A model generated the notes under the pieces. It was given only the letters and a program-made list of their open reading frames with translations, did not search any database and was not told the DNA's origin. A stretch of DNA of 64,000 nt from Roseovarius arcticus (GTDB lineage: Bacteria; Pseudomonadota; Alphaproteobacteria; Rhodobacterales; Rhodobacteraceae): the NCBI RefSeq assembly GCF_006125015.1, contig NZ_SZZN01000001.1:2046001-2110000 (forward strand). Reading direction: 5' to 3'. Below, piece after piece: positions 8,362-26,787 of the stretch; positions within the stretch are counted from its first letter, which is position 1, and each line of letters begins with the position of its first letter. Position numbers and translations under genes: made by a program.

Positions 8362-8673
8362 TCAGAGACCGGTGGTCACGTCGATTGTGTTGCCTTCTTC
8401 CAGCGTCACATACGCCTTCTTGACGTCGGCGCGCTTGCCCAGACGGCCGCGGAAACGCTTGGCCTTGCCTTTGGTGATGGTCGTGTTCACGGCCTTTACC
8501 TTGACGCCAAAGAGTGCCTCAACGGCCTCCTTGATCTGCGGCTTGTTGCTTCCGATTGCGACCTCGAACACCACTGCGCCATTCTCGGACGCCATGGTGG
8601 CCTTTTCGGTCACGACGGGCTTGCGCACCACGTCGTAATGCTCGGGCTTCGCTTTCATTTCTGACTTGCTCAT
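8362..8673 (-). CDS. rplW: 50S ribosomal protein L23
   Basis: L23 surrounds the exit tunnel and is the docking site for trigger factor and SRP. The 103 aa contain [16 protein letters not shown] and the C-terminal [16 protein letters not shown]. Its ATG overlaps the rplD stop by four bases (ATGA). It ends the first ribosomal transcription unit, with a terminator hairpin just downstream. Confidence 0.97.
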   Translation of the reverse strand: MSKSEMKAKPEHYDVVRKPVVTEKATMASENGAVVFEVAIGSNKPQIKEAVEALFGVKVKAVNTTITKGKAKRFRGRLGKRADVKKAYVTLEEGNTIDVTTGL

Positions 8674-9287
8674 TTCAGTCGAGCCTCCAGTGCTTCGATA
8701 CCCGCCTTGGTGATCACGAGCGTGTCACGCTTGAGGATATCATAGACGTTTGCGCCCATCGTCGGCAGGACGTCCAGACCGTCGATGTTGCGCGCGGCCT
8801 TGACGAAGTCGGCGTTGACCTCGGTGCCGTCGATGATCAGCGCGCGCTTCCAGCCCAGATCCTTGATCTGCTTGGCCAGTGCGGAAGTCTTCGACACTGT
8901 GCCGAAATCCTCGATGATCACCAACTCGCCTGCGCGCGCCTTGGCGCTCAGGGCGTGCTTCAGACCAAGTGCGCGGACCTTCTTGGGCAGGTCATGCGCA
9001 TGGCTGCGCGGTGTCGGGCCCTTGTAGATACCACCCTTCCGAAAAATCGGCGCCGAGCGTGCACCGTGGCGTGCGCCACCGGTGCCCTTTTGGCGATAGA
9101 TCTTCTTGGTCGAGTAGCTGACTTCGGACCGTGTCTTGACCTTGTGCGTACCGGCCTGCGCCTTGTTACGCTGCCAGCGGACGACGCGGTGCAGGATGTC
9201 GGCGCGAGGGTCCAGGTCGAAGATGTCTTCGCCCAGATCGACCGAGCCGGCCTTGCTGCCGTCCAATTTGATCATGTCGATTTTCAT
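8670..9287 (-). CDS. rplD: 50S ribosomal protein L4
   Basis: L4 contacts the exit tunnel through an extended loop. In E. coli it represses the S10 operon by binding the rpsJ leader. The 205 aa contain the loop motif [19 protein letters not shown] (about 63-81) and the C-terminal [17 protein letters not shown]. It overlaps both rplC and rplW by four bases. Autoregulation here is unproven, since rpsJ is fused to the str operon and has only a short upstream gap. Confidence 0.97.
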   Translation of the reverse strand: MKIDMIKLDGSKAGSVDLGEDIFDLDPRADILHRVVRWQRNKAQAGTHKVKTRSEVSYSTKKIYRQKGTGGARHGARSAPIFRKGGIYKGPTPRSHAHDLPKKVRALGLKHALSAKARAGELVIIEDFGTVSKTSALAKQIKDLGWKRALIIDGTEVNADFVKAARNIDGLDVLPTMGANVYDILKRDTLVITKAGIEALEARLK

Positions 9288-10168
9288 GCGTCATCATCCT
9301 TCTTGGTCTCGTCCAGAGTCTCGCTCTGGTCGCCGGCCTCTGCCTTGTCAGCTGCGATCTCGGCCTCGGCCTCTTTCTCGGCTGACGCTTCCTGAGATGC
9401 CTGCAACTCGGCGGCTGCCTTTGCTGCTTCGGCCTCCTCGGCTGCTGCGGCTGCGGCTGCATCATCGGCGGCCTTGGCTGCGGCTTCTGCGTCAGATTTC
9501 AACGCGGCGGGCATAATTGCGTTCTCGGGGAACGGCTTTTTCACCGCGTCCTTGATCGTCACCCAGCCACCTTTGGAGCCGGGAACAGCGCCTTTGACCA
9601 TGATCAGTCCACGATCTGCGTCCGTTTTGATCACCTGCAGGTTCTGCGTGGTGATACGCGCGGCACCCATGTGACCGGCCATCTTCTTACCTTTGAAGAC
9701 TTTGCCCGGATCCTGGCACTGGCCAGTGGAGCCATGCGAACGGTGGCTGATAGAAACACCGTGGGTCATTTCCAGACCCTTGAAGTTGTGACGCTTCATA
9801 GCGCCCTGAAAACCTTTACCGATAGAGGTGCCGCAGACGTCTACGAACTGGCCCTCAAAGTAATGGTTGGCAGTGATTTCCTCACCAACAGCGATCAGGT
9901 TCTCAGGCGCAACGCGGAATTCCGCGATCTTGCGCTTGGGCTCCACGTTGGCGGCGGCGAAGTGGCCGCGCATTGCCTTGGAGGTCCGCTTAACCTTGGC
10001 CGAGCCTGCGCCCAGCTGAACAGCAGAATAGCCGTGGCTATCGGCCGTACGCTGCGCGACGACCTGAAGTTTGTCCAATTGAAGAACGGTGACAGGCACC
10101 TGCCGTCCGTCTTCCATGAAAAGACGGGTCATGCCCATCTTCTTTGCGATAACGCCAGAGCGCAACAT
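9284..10168 (-). CDS. rplC: 50S ribosomal protein L3 with long acidic tail
   Basis: L3 initiates 50S assembly and reaches the peptidyl transferase centre. Residues 1 to about 218 form the usual L3 ([37 protein letters not shown], the glutamine-methylation region). A low-complexity Ala/Glu/Lys/Asp tail of roughly 73 residues follows, making 294 aa against about 209 in E. coli. Long L3 tails occur in some alphaproteobacteria. The role of this one is unknown and it may be a surface helix. The gene overlaps rplD by four bases. Confidence 0.97.
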   Translation of the reverse strand: MLRSGVIAKKMGMTRLFMEDGRQVPVTVLQLDKLQVVAQRTADSHGYSAVQLGAGSAKVKRTSKAMRGHFAAANVEPKRKIAEFRVAPENLIAVGEEITANHYFEGQFVDVCGTSIGKGFQGAMKRHNFKGLEMTHGVSISHRSHGSTGQCQDPGKVFKGKKMAGHMGAARITTQNLQVIKTDADRGLIMVKGAVPGSKGGWVTIKDAVKKPFPENAIMPAALKSDAEAAAKAADDAAAAAAAEEAEAAKAAAELQASQEASAEKEAEAEIAADKAEAGDQSETLDETKKDDDA

Positions 10169-10183
10169 ACTCTTTGCCCTCCC

Positions 10184-10492
10184 TTAGACCGAAATCTGCA
10201 CGTCGACACCGGCAGCCAGGTCGAGCTTCATCAGCGCGTCCACAGTCTGCGGAGTCGGATCAACGATATCCAGCAGGCGTTTGTGCGTGCGGATTTCCCA
10301 TTGATCGCGGGATTTCTTGTTTACGTGGGGGCCACGCAAAACGGTGAATTTTTCAATCTTGTTCGGCAACGGAATCGGGCCACGGACGTCTGCGCCCGTG
10401 CGCTTCGCGGTGTTGACGATTTCCTGCGTGCTGGCATCCAGTACGCGGTAATCGAACGCCTTAAGCCGAATGCGAATGTTCTGGCTGGACAT
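10184..10492 (-). CDS. rpsJ: 30S ribosomal protein S10 / NusE
   Basis: S10 is part of the 30S head and, as NusE, of antitermination complexes. I place the start at 10492, giving [19 protein letters not shown] and 102 aa, close to the 103 aa of E. coli, because AAAGG lies eight bases upstream. A start at 10513 would add seven unrelated residues. The C-terminal [22 protein letters not shown] is typical. It follows tuf by about 115 bases. Confidence 0.95.
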   Translation of the reverse strand: MSSQNIRIRLKAFDYRVLDASTQEIVNTAKRTGADVRGPIPLPNKIEKFTVLRGPHVNKKSRDQWEIRTHKRLLDIVDPTPQTVDALMKLDLAAGVDVQISV

Positions 10493-10566
10493 GTATTTAG
10501 CCTTTCGCGGCATTGGAGTTGATAGGAGGGAGGTCGGACCATCCGAACTCCCTCTTCGAACCCTTG

Positions 10567-10588
10567 GGGCGGGCTATGCAGCCCGCCC
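10567..10588 (-). repeat. GC-rich hairpin between tuf and rpsJ
   Basis: A 9-bp stem GGGCGGGCT/AGCCCGCCC closes an ATGC loop about 20 bases beyond the tuf stop. No T-tract follows on the minus strand, so it is not a standard terminator. It could stabilise the tuf mRNA end or adjust expression of tuf against the S10 genes. Confidence 0.5.
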
Positions 10589-10608
10589 GGAGTACTTATT
10601 AGTCGTAG

Positions 10609-11784
10609 TTACTCGGTGATTTTCGAAACCACACCAGCGCCGACAGTACGGCCACCTTCGCGAATAGCGAAACGCAGGCCTTCTTCCATGGCGATCGGTG
10701 CAATCAGCTCGACGCTGAAGCGCAGGTTATCACCAGGCATCACCATTTCCGTGCCCTCGGGCAGCACAACCGTGCCAGTCACGTCTGTAGTCCGGAAGTA
10801 GAACTGAGGACGGTAGTTGGCAAAGAACGGCGTATGACGGCCACCCTCTTCCTTGTTCAGGATATACGCCTCGGCCTCGAACTTGGTGTGGGGCATAACC
10901 GACTTCGGCTTGCACAGAACCTGACCACGCTCAACACCTTCGCGGTCGATACCACGCAAAAGCGCGCCGATGTTGTCGCCCGCCTCACCACGATCCAGCA
11001 GCTTGCGGAACATTTCCACGCCCGTGCAGGTCGTTTTCTTGGTGTCTTTGAGACCGACGATTTCAATCTCGTCGCCAACGTTGATAACACCGCGCTCGAT
11101 ACGGCCCGTGACAACAGTACCACGGCCAGAGATCGAGAACACGTCCTCGACCGGCATCAGGAACGGCTGATCGATGGCGCGCTCGGGTGTCGGGATATAC
11201 TCGTCGACAGCGGCCATCAACTTGCGGATCGACTCTTCGCCGATTTCGGGCTGTGTGCCGTTCATCGCGTGCAGAGCCGAGCCGGGGATGACGGGGATGT
11301 CGTCGCCAGGATAGTCGTACTTGCTCAGCAGCTCGCGGATTTCCATCTCGACCAGTTCAAGCAGTTCGTCGTCGTCGACCTGATCAACCTTGTTCATGTA
11401 GACGACCATGTAGGGGATACCCACCTGGCGGCCCAGCAGGATGTGCTCGCGCGTCTGTGGCATGGGGCCGTCAGCGGCGTTCACGACCAGAATCGCGCCG
11501 TCCATTTGGGCGGCACCGGTGATCATGTTCTTAACGTAGTCAGCGTGGCCGGGGCAATCGACGTGCGCATAGTGACGCGCGTCTGTTTCATACTCGACGT
11601 GGGCCGTCGAGATGGTGATGCCGCGAGCTTTTTCTTCGGGCGCGCCGTCAATTTGGTCATACGCCTTGAAATCGCCGAAGTATTTGGTGATTGCGGCCGT
11701 CAGCGTGGTCTTGCCGTGGTCAACGTGACCAATGGTCCCGATGTTCACGTGCGGTTTGCTACGGTCAAACTTTTCCTTGCCCAT
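10609..11784 (-). CDS. tuf: Elongation factor Tu
   Basis: EF-Tu delivers aminoacyl-tRNA to the ribosomal A site as a GTPase. The 391 aa contain the G1 motif GHVDHGKTT (about 18-26), DCPGH (G3) and NKVD (G4), then domains 2 and 3 ending with [15 protein letters not shown]. It is in the classical str-operon position after fusA. Many Proteobacteria carry a second tuf next to tRNA-Trp and secE, but none is present at that place in this window. Confidence 0.98.
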   Translation of the reverse strand: MGKEKFDRSKPHVNIGTIGHVDHGKTTLTAAITKYFGDFKAYDQIDGAPEEKARGITISTAHVEYETDARHYAHVDCPGHADYVKNMITGAAQMDGAILVVNAADGPMPQTREHILLGRQVGIPYMVVYMNKVDQVDDDELLELVEMEIRELLSKYDYPGDDIPVIPGSALHAMNGTQPEIGEESIRKLMAAVDEYIPTPERAIDQPFLMPVEDVFSISGRGTVVTGRIERGVINVGDEIEIVGLKDTKKTTCTGVEMFRKLLDRGEAGDNIGALLRGIDREGVERGQVLCKPKSVMPHTKFEAEAYILNKEEGGRHTPFFANYRPQFYFRTTDVTGTVVLPEGTEMVMPGDNLRFSVELIAPIAMEEGLRFAIREGGRTVGAGVVSKITE

Positions 11785-11813
11785 GATATGGCTCCTCTTT
11801 TTACAAGTCAGGT

Positions 11814-11866
11814 GATGGGCGTGTTGCCCACCCTACAGTTTGGGTAGGGCGGGGATATTCCCCGCC
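11814..11866. repeat. Two adjacent extragenic palindromes between fusA and tuf
   Basis: The 90-base fusA-tuf gap holds ATGGGC-GTGTT-GCCCAC followed by CCTAC, and then GGTAGGGCGGGG-ATATT-CCCCGCC. Both match a pattern GTAGGGYGGG-n5-CCCRCC also seen at 7074-7099. They look like copies of a short repetitive extragenic palindrome family. Confidence 0.55.
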
Positions 11867-11873
11867 ACCCGGT

Positions 11874-13997
11874 TTAGGCGTATTTGGACTGGATCTCTTC
11901 CGAGATGTTGCTCGGAACCGGCTCGTAATGCGAGAATTGCATCGTGAACTGGGCGCGGCCAGACGACATGGACCGCAGCGTGTTGATATAGCCGAACATA
12001 TTTGCCAGCGGCACGGTGCAGTCGATCGCGATAGCATTACCGCGATTTTCCTGACCCGAGATTTGACCGCGACGTGAAGTCAGATCGCCGATGATGCCGC
12101 CCGTATAGTCCTCGGGCGTAATCACTTCGACCTTCATCACTGGCTCAAGCAGCTTGGCGCCAGCTTTGCGCAGACCTTCGCGCATACCCATGCGGGCTGC
12201 GATCTCGAACGCCATAACGCTGGAGTCAACGTCGTGGAACTTGCCATCTATCAGCATGACCTTGAAGTCGATGACCGGGAAACCGGCAAGCGGGCCGCTA
12301 TCCATGACCGAGCGGATGCCCTTCTCGACGCCGGGAATGTATTCCTTGGGCACCGAACCACCGACAATCTTGCTCTCGAACGAGAAGCCTTCTCCGGCCT
12401 CTGTTGGCGAAATGATCAACTTGACCTCAGCGAACTGACCCGAACCACCCGACTGCTTCTTGTGGGTGTAAGTATGTTCAACCTCGTGACCGATTGTCTC
12501 GCGATACGCGACCTGGGGCGCGCCAATATTGGCGTCGACCTTGAATTCGCGGCGCAGACGGTCGACCAGAATGTCGAGGTGCAATTCGCCCATGCCCTTC
12601 ATGATGGTCTGGCCCGATTCAATATCGGTTTCGACGCGGAAAGATGGATCTTCTGCTGCCAGACGTGCAAGGCCAGCCGACATCTTTTCTTGGTCGCCCT
12701 TGGTCTTGGGCTCGACCGCGATTTCAATGACCGGATCGGGGAAGGTCATCGTTTCCAGAACAACCTGGCTTTTGATGTCGCTCAACGTGTCGCCAGTTGT
12801 CGTATCCTTAAGACCAGCAAGCGCGATGATGTCGCCGGCAAATGCCTCTTCGATCTCTTCGCGCTGGATCGAGTGCATCATCATCATACGGCCGATGCGC
12901 TCTTTTTTGCCCTTGGTCGTATTCTGGACGGTGTCGCCCTTCTTGATCACGCCCGAATAAATCCGCGTGAACGTCAGCGAGCCAACGAACGGGTCGTTCA
13001 TGATTTTGAACGCGAGGCCTGAGAACGGCATTGAATCGTCCGCACGGCGCGGGATGTTACGCTCTTCGGTCTCGTCATCGGGGCTGAAGCCCATGTAATC
13101 GACAACGTCCAACGGGCTAGGCAGATAGTCGACAACGGCGTTCAGCAATGGCTGTACACCCTTGTTCTTAAAGGCCGAACCACACAGAACGGGAACAAAG
13201 CTCAGCGACAGCGTACCCTTGCGGATCAGCTTGCGCAGAGTGGCCTCATCGGGCTCTTTGCCTTCCAGATACCCTTCCATCGCGTCGTCGTCCATTTCGA
13301 CGGCGACTTCGATCAGGTGGGCGCGCCACTCGTCGGCAAGATCCTTGAGGCTTTCGCGGATCGGACCACGTGTCCAGTTCGCGCCCAAGTCTTCGCCAGC
13401 CCAGACCCACTCTTCCATGGTGACCAGATCAACGAGGCCTTCCAGCTCCGTCTCGGACCCGATTGGAATCTGGATCGGTGCAGCAATCGCACCAGTGCGA
13501 TCCTTAACCATCTTGACGCAGTTAAAGAAGTCGGCGCCGATCTTGTCCATCTTGTTGACGAAAACGATACGGGGCACCTTGTAGCGGTCGGCCTGGCGCC
13601 AGACAGTCTCGGTCTGGGGCTCGACACCCGCGTTGGCATCAAGCACCGCAACCGCACCGTCAAGCACGGCCAATGAACGCTCGACTTCGATAGTGAAGTC
13701 AACGTGGCCGGGCGTGTCGATGATGTTCATCCGATACTTGGTGTCGGACGTGCCTTCTTGGGTCGGATCGTTTTGGCGCTGCCAGAACGTGGTGGTCGCA
13801 GCCGAGGTGATCGTGATGCCACGCTCCTGCTCCTGCTCCATCCAGTCCATCGTTGCGGCACCGTCATGCACCTCACCCAAGTTGTGGGATTTGCCAGTGT
13901 AGAACAGGATCCGCTCGCTGCAGGTGGTCTTACCTGCATCGATATGGGCCATAATGCCGAAATTACGGTAGCGTTCGAGAGCGTAGTCGCGTGCCAT
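11874..13997 (-). CDS. fusA: Elongation factor G
   Basis: EF-G is the translocase GTPase. The 707 aa show the G1 motif AHIDAGKTT (about 17-25), DTPGH (G3) and NKMD (G4), then domains II-V including the [17 protein letters not shown] block near residue 633. It follows rpsG by 26 bases. No resistance-type change for fusidic acid can be asserted from the sequence alone. Confidence 0.98.
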   Translation of the reverse strand: MARDYALERYRNFGIMAHIDAGKTTCSERILFYTGKSHNLGEVHDGAATMDWMEQEQERGITITSAATTTFWQRQNDPTQEGTSDTKYRMNIIDTPGHVDFTIEVERSLAVLDGAVAVLDANAGVEPQTETVWRQADRYKVPRIVFVNKMDKIGADFFNCVKMVKDRTGAIAAPIQIPIGSETELEGLVDLVTMEEWVWAGEDLGANWTRGPIRESLKDLADEWRAHLIEVAVEMDDDAMEGYLEGKEPDEATLRKLIRKGTLSLSFVPVLCGSAFKNKGVQPLLNAVVDYLPSPLDVVDYMGFSPDDETEERNIPRRADDSMPFSGLAFKIMNDPFVGSLTFTRIYSGVIKKGDTVQNTTKGKKERIGRMMMMHSIQREEIEEAFAGDIIALAGLKDTTTGDTLSDIKSQVVLETMTFPDPVIEIAVEPKTKGDQEKMSAGLARLAAEDPSFRVETDIESGQTIMKGMGELHLDILVDRLRREFKVDANIGAPQVAYRETIGHEVEHTYTHKKQSGGSGQFAEVKLIISPTEAGEGFSFESKIVGGSVPKEYIPGVEKGIRSVMDSGPLAGFPVIDFKVMLIDGKFHDVDSSVMAFEIAARMGMREGLRKAGAKLLEPVMKVEVITPEDYTGGIIGDLTSRRGQISGQENRGNAIAIDCTVPLANMFGYINTLRSMSSGRAQFTMQFSHYEPVPSNISEEIQSKYA

Positions 13998-14023
13998 TGG
14001 GCTGCATCCTCAGAGTATCTGTA

Positions 14024-14506
<483 letters not shown>

Positions 14507-14878
14507 TTACTTCGGGCGCTTGGCGCCATATTTCGAACGGCGCTGCTTACGATCCTTGACACCTTGGGTGTCCAGAACGCCGCGCAAGATGTGGTAGCGA
14601 ACACCCGGAAGGTCTTTTACACGACCGCCGCGGATCAGGACCACCGAGTGCTCCTGCAGGTTGTGGCTCTCACCCGGAATGTAGCTGATGACCTCAAAGC
14701 CGTTGGTCAGGCGCACTTTGGCGACCTTCCGCATGGCCGAGTTCGGCTTCTTGGGTGTTGTTGTATAGACGCGCGTGCAGACGCCGCGCTTTTGCGGGCA
14801 ACCCTGAAGGTGCTGCGACTTCTGCGCTTTTACTTTTGGCTTCCGCGGTTTGCGAATAAGCTGTTGGATCGTTGGCAT
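14507..14878 (-). CDS. rpsL: 30S ribosomal protein S12
   Basis: S12 monitors codon-anticodon pairing in the decoding centre. I place the start at 14878 ([14 protein letters not shown]), giving 123 aa, the usual length. An upstream in-frame start would add 28 unrelated residues. The [12 protein letters not shown] loop keeps the lysine (Lys43 or 44 here) whose change gives streptomycin resistance, so a sensitive allele is predicted. It is the first gene of the str unit, about 220 bases from a strong promoter. Confidence 0.97.
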   Translation of the reverse strand: MPTIQQLIRKPRKPKVKAQKSQHLQGCPQKRGVCTRVYTTTPKKPNSAMRKVAKVRLTNGFEVISYIPGESHNLQEHSVVLIRGGRVKDLPGVRYHILRGVLDTQGVKDRKQRRSKYGAKRPK

Positions 14879-15187
14879 TCCGGTAATTTCCCCGTCTCTC
14901 AACACATGTGTGTACATGGGTCTTACCCATGCGGTTAATCCATGCCCGTTACGCGTCCGCAATAGGCAACAACCGCGATCGCAACCCTTGCTGGTGCGGA
15001 CGCGGCGAGTTTCCAGAGGATCGGGACGGCGGGCGCCCGGATCTTGACCACTTCAGTTCTGATATCGGCAAACAGGGCGACCCCCAAGCCGGATGAGGCG
15101 CGTATAAAAGGAGTCGCGGGGGTTGTCAACAGGTCCACCAGAGGCATCGGCAGTCCATCTGGCATGGCGCCTCCGCCTTGCCTTACG
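14879..15187 (-). promoter_or_regulatory. rpsL (str operon) promoter and leader
   Basis: On the minus strand TTGACA (15124-15129), a 17-base spacer and TATACG (15101-15106) form a near-consensus sigma-70-type promoter. Transcription would start near 15095 and leave a leader of about 215 bases before rpsL. No gene is supported within the gap. This is the strongest promoter-like sequence I see in the window. Confidence 0.75.
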
Positions 15188-15529
15188 TCAATCCTCTAAC
15201 GTCGTCCAGACAGCCATCCGCGTACCGCCGGGGCTACGGAACTCAAACCGCCTCCCACCCGGAAAGTCGAAGATTTCGCGCGTAATTTCCGCCCCCGCTG
15301 CGCGGACCTGTCCCAGCGCCGCGTCGAGATCCTCGGCCTTTAGCACGATCAGCGGCGCCGCATGGTCGGATCGCTCTATGCCGCCGCCAACGCCCGCCTC
15401 TTTGATGTCGCGGTAGTCCGGCCCATAGGGCACAAAATCCCAGCCAAATGCGCTGTCAAAAAATGCCTGCTCCCCCTCCAGATCCGGGGCATAGAATTCA
15501 ATATAGTCCATTTTAAGCGTTTCGCTCAT
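15188..15529 (-). CDS. VOC (glyoxalase/bleomycin-resistance-like) family protein
   Basis: The 113 aa protein has the paired beta-alpha-beta-beta-beta layout of a single VOC module: IEFYAPDLEGEQAFFDSAFG at the N-terminus and SPGGTRMAVWTTLED at the C-terminus. Members bind metals and act on varied substrates. The substrate here is unknown. GGAG lies seven bases before the ATG. It sits just upstream of the rpsL promoter on the same strand, but the ribosomal promoter lies beyond its end, so it is probably separate. Confidence 0.75.
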   Translation of the reverse strand: MSETLKMDYIEFYAPDLEGEQAFFDSAFGWDFVPYGPDYRDIKEAGVGGGIERSDHAAPLIVLKAEDLDAALGQVRAAGAEITREIFDFPGGRRFEFRSPGGTRMAVWTTLED

Positions 15530-15649
15530 CGCAGTTCTCCACCGGGTTGCAGTTGCCCGTCATGCTATCGCGAAGGGCGCGCCTTGTCTTGGGGCAGATC
15601 CCCTGCCATCGTCGCACAAAGCGCAGCTTATGGCAGGATCGCAAACATA

Positions 15650-16468
15650 ATGAGTACCCCCAAGATGCAGGTCATCGGCCTTTGCCGGTTTTCGTACCCT
15701 GCATTGGGCGGCTTCCAGGTCGAACATGAGACGCCAGAGGCGCGCGCCGCGTTCCTCTATGATCCCGTGCGAATGGAGGAACGCTTTGCCACGTTCACCG
15801 CGCTCACCCTGCCCCCGCTAAGGGCGCAGACCGACCCCGACTTCACCCTTGCCATCGTGGTGGGCGATACGATGCCTGAGGCACTGCTGGAAAGGTTGCT
15901 GGACCTGACAGAGGACATGCCACAGGCCATCGTTGTTCCGCGCGCGACAGGTCGGCACAGGCAAGTGATGCGCGAGGTCATCAATCAGGTGCGCGACGAC
16001 AGGCCCCTGCCCTCGCTTCAGTTTCGCATGGATGATGACGACGCCGTCGCCGTCACTTTTGTGCAGCGCATGCGCGAGGCGGCAGCCGACTTGGGGGGAA
16101 TGCTAGCGAAACACCGATATATTGGTATCGACTTCAATCAGGGGCATATTGCCCGCATCGGCCCCAAGGGTATTCACGCCAAGCACACGGTTGAGACCCT
16201 GTGGACCCCCGCGCTGGGAATGGCCGTGGCGCCCGGCGCCTCGCGCGGCATTATGAATTTCAGCCATGCAAAGTTGGGCCGCGTGATGCCCGTTATCACC
16301 CTGCCCGGCGAAGACATGTATGTTCGCGGCCATAATAAGTTCAACGATTCGCGACAAAAGGACGGGATCAAACCCGTGCGCTTGCCTCTACTCGATGCAA
16401 CTGGCGAGGCGGCCTTTCGCCGGACATATAACATCGACGCGGACAATATCCGCGCGCTCTTTAGATAG
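15650..16468 (+). CDS. Putative rhamnosyltransferase-like protein, copy 1
   Basis: The 272 aa protein resembles the putative rhamnosyl transferase family (PF11316). It shares with its neighbour the N-terminal GLCRFSYPALGGF, the block LPPLRAQTDPDFTLAIVVGD and a DDDD run in LQFRMDDDDAVAV, which may be a metal/sugar-nucleotide site. I chose the ATG at 15650, with AGGA 11 bases upstream, rather than a much earlier in-frame start. The stop is nine bases from the second copy, so the two form an operon. A role in cell-surface glycans is inferred from the family name only. Confidence 0.7.
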   Translation: MSTPKMQVIGLCRFSYPALGGFQVEHETPEARAAFLYDPVRMEERFATFTALTLPPLRAQTDPDFTLAIVVGDTMPEALLERLLDLTEDMPQAIVVPRATGRHRQVMREVINQVRDDRPLPSLQFRMDDDDAVAVTFVQRMREAAADLGGMLAKHRYIGIDFNQGHIARIGPKGIHAKHTVETLWTPALGMAVAPGASRGIMNFSHAKLGRVMPVITLPGEDMYVRGHNKFNDSRQKDGIKPVRLPLLDATGEAAFRRTYNIDADNIRALFR

Positions 16469-16477
16469 GGGACATCT

Positions 16478-17302
16478 ATGCGCATTATCGGCGTTTGCCG
16501 CTTCTCCTATCCGGCCCTCGGCGGATTCAAACGGATGCACGACACCGTGGCCGAGCGTGAGGCGTATCTTTACGGCTCCAAGCGCATGGCCCTGCGTTTC
16601 GCCCATTTTGAGACGCTGGCGCTGCCGTCCGTTCGCGCGCAGACCGATCCCGATTTTACACTCCTCGTGGTCATCGGCCAGAATATGCCAGAGCCGTGGC
16701 GCGCCAAACTGCATGACCTCTGCGCGCCAGTGCCGCAGATCAAGATCGTCGAACGCGCGCCGTTGAAGCATCGCCTAGCCTTGCAGCAGACGATCCAAGA
16801 CGAACTGGGCGAGGGCCGCCCTGAGAGCCTGCAATTTCGGCTGGATGACGATGACGCAATGGGCGTCGATTTTGTCGAGCTGGCCCGAAACGTTGCGCGC
16901 CGATCTGCACGGCTGCGCCGCCGCGAGCCGCGTGTTGCGATCGAATTCAACACCGGGTATTCGGCGACGTTGTCCAAAGATGGTATTTTAGCCGAGGATG
17001 TTATCACAGCGTTCTGGCCGTGCGGCCTCGGGGTGTATTTCAGCGAGGGCGATGACAAAACAATCATGAATTTTGGCCATCACAAGTTGCATCACGTCAT
17101 GCCGTCGATCATCCATCCCCGCCCGCCCATGTATATCCGCGCAAAACACACCGACAACGACAGCGAAGCCAAGTTTCGCCCTCGCCGCCTCAAACCGCTA
17201 TCGGATGCGCAGCGCCATATCTTTAGGGCCCGATTTAACGTGGACGAAGAACATGTACGGGCCGTTTTCTCCGGCCCAGAAGGGCCTCGCGATAAAGCGT
17301 AA
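16478..17302 (+). CDS. Putative rhamnosyltransferase-like protein, copy 2
   Basis: A 274 aa paralogue of the preceding gene: GVCRFSYPALGGFKR at the start, LPSVRAQTDPDFTLLVVIG, the DDDD run in LQFRLDDDDAMGV, and a shared end pattern of RxRFNVDEEHVRAVF versus the first copy's YNIDADNIRALF. An AGGGGA site lies upstream of the ATG. The pair arose by tandem duplication and has diverged substantially. The last 68 bases overlap the 3' end of the convergent transporter gene. Confidence 0.7.
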   Translation: MRIIGVCRFSYPALGGFKRMHDTVAEREAYLYGSKRMALRFAHFETLALPSVRAQTDPDFTLLVVIGQNMPEPWRAKLHDLCAPVPQIKIVERAPLKHRLALQQTIQDELGEGRPESLQFRLDDDDAMGVDFVELARNVARRSARLRRREPRVAIEFNTGYSATLSKDGILAEDVITAFWPCGLGVYFSEGDDKTIMNFGHHKLHHVMPSIIHPRPPMYIRAKHTDNDSEAKFRPRRLKPLSDAQRHIFRARFNVDEEHVRAVFSGPEGPRDKA

Positions 17303-18137
17303 AGACCCCACTGGCCACAACAATTCCGGCGCCCAATAGCACGATGGGCGCGGGCCAGTCGCCGAACACGAACCACCCCAGCGCCAGCGCCCAGAGGATC
17401 GCAGTATAGCGAAATGGCGCGGTAAAGCTGATGTCCCCAACGCGCACAACCGCAATAGATGTCAGATAACCCGCGATTATCAGGATCGACGCCGCAAATA
17501 TCGTCCACCAATGCGCGCCATTCAGCGTCTCCCACTCGCCGCCCAGACTGGCCAACCCGAACACCGACATGACCGAAAACGATGTTACAAATGTGACGAG
17601 CATAGATGAAGTGTCCCGGCTCAACTTGCGCGTCGCCAGATCGCGCAATGTGATGCACAGGACTGCGGCCAGGCCGTAAAGTGCATAAATGTCGAAGCCC
17701 TCGGCCCCCGGCCGCACGATCAGCAATATGCCGATGAACCCAGCGAGAACTGCCCCCATGCGGCGCCATCCCACACTCTCGCGCAGCACGAACGCAGCAG
17801 CCAGCGTAATGGCGAGCGGCAGCGACTGGAGAATTGCCGTCACATTCGCGAGCGGCATGTGGTAGAGCGCGGTTAGAAAGAAATAAGTGCCAAAGATCTC
17901 GCCCAGCACCCTTAGGCAAATCGCACCAGTATCTTGGCGCGACACACGCTTGGAAAATGCGCCTACACGCCACGCGATAATCGCGACAGCCAGCGTCGTG
18001 ATGCAGCCCCGCAGAAAAATAACCTGAAAGAGCGGTACAGCTCCCGAAAGCGACTTTAACAGCGCATCGTTCACCGTATAGGCCGCCATAGACGCGATCA
18101 TCAGCATCGCGCCAATTGTATTTTCTGAAAATTTCAT
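17235..18137 (-). CDS. EamA/DMT-superfamily transporter
   Basis: The 300 aa protein has ten hydrophobic segments in two repeats of about 140 residues, the layout of EamA drug/metabolite exporters. The first repeat begins AMLMIASMAAYTVNDALLKS and the second repeats the pattern near residue 150. The C-terminus is basic (LGRRKRPVHVLRPR). Substrate is unknown. Its 3' end overlaps the second rhamnosyltransferase-like gene on the other strand by 68 bases. Confidence 0.8.
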   Translation of the reverse strand: MKFSENTIGAMLMIASMAAYTVNDALLKSLSGAVPLFQVIFLRGCITTLAVAIIAWRVGAFSKRVSRQDTGAICLRVLGEIFGTYFFLTALYHMPLANVTAILQSLPLAITLAAAFVLRESVGWRRMGAVLAGFIGILLIVRPGAEGFDIYALYGLAAVLCITLRDLATRKLSRDTSSMLVTFVTSFSVMSVFGLASLGGEWETLNGAHWWTIFAASILIIAGYLTSIAVVRVGDISFTAPFRYTAILWALALGWFVFGDWPAPIVLLGAGIVVASGVFTLYREALLGRRKRPVHVLRPR

Positions 18138-18287
18138 AACGGCATCTGTGCAGTCTCGTGCGCGCCGCGCAAGAGCAATGTGTGATGCCCTTCAGCGTAA
18201 TGGGGATGGGGCGACCGTCCCGGTTACATGCCCCTCACCTCGATGGACACTAGGTCTTTAAGAAGAAGATGTAGCACTGAAATGCAT

Positions 18288-18315
18288 CAGGGCCCCGCAT
18301 TGCTGCGAGGCCCTG
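18288..18315 (-). terminator. Hairpin after rpoC
   Basis: An 11-bp stem with one wobble pair (CAGGGCCTCGC against GCGGGGCCCTG on the minus strand) lies 22 bases past the rpoC stop, in the right place to end the rpoBC transcript. The following tract ATGCATTTCAG is only weakly T-rich. The remaining 18138-18287 shows nothing recognisable. Confidence 0.5.
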
Positions 18316-18336
18316 ACAGGTAGTTAGTGCTGCGGT

Positions 18337-22563
<4,227 letters not shown>

Positions 22564-22601
22564 TTAGTCACCTCGAAATTTGGGTAGGCCGAAAGGGGAA
22601 C

Positions 22602-22628
22602 GCCCCGGTTTTTTGCGAAAACCGGGGC
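22602..22628 (-). repeat. 11-bp hairpin between rpoB and rpoC
   Basis: A perfect GCCCCGGTTTT/AAAACCGGGGC stem with a five-base loop occupies the 87-base rpoB-rpoC gap. On the minus strand it is followed by GTTCCCC, not a T-tract, so full termination is unlikely. It may set mRNA stability or be a processing site. Confidence 0.6.
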
Positions 22629-22650
22629 TGAGAAAATTGCGATGAATTTT

Positions 22651-26787
<4,137 letters not shown>

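Noticed and set aside
9284..9500. Separate small gene in the acidic tail of L3
   Set aside because: The frame is continuous with the L3 core and contains no independent start signal.
15362..15649. N-terminal extension of the first rhamnosyltransferase-like gene
   Set aside because: It reads antisense through the VOC gene and is absent from the paralogue, so the start at 15650 is preferred.
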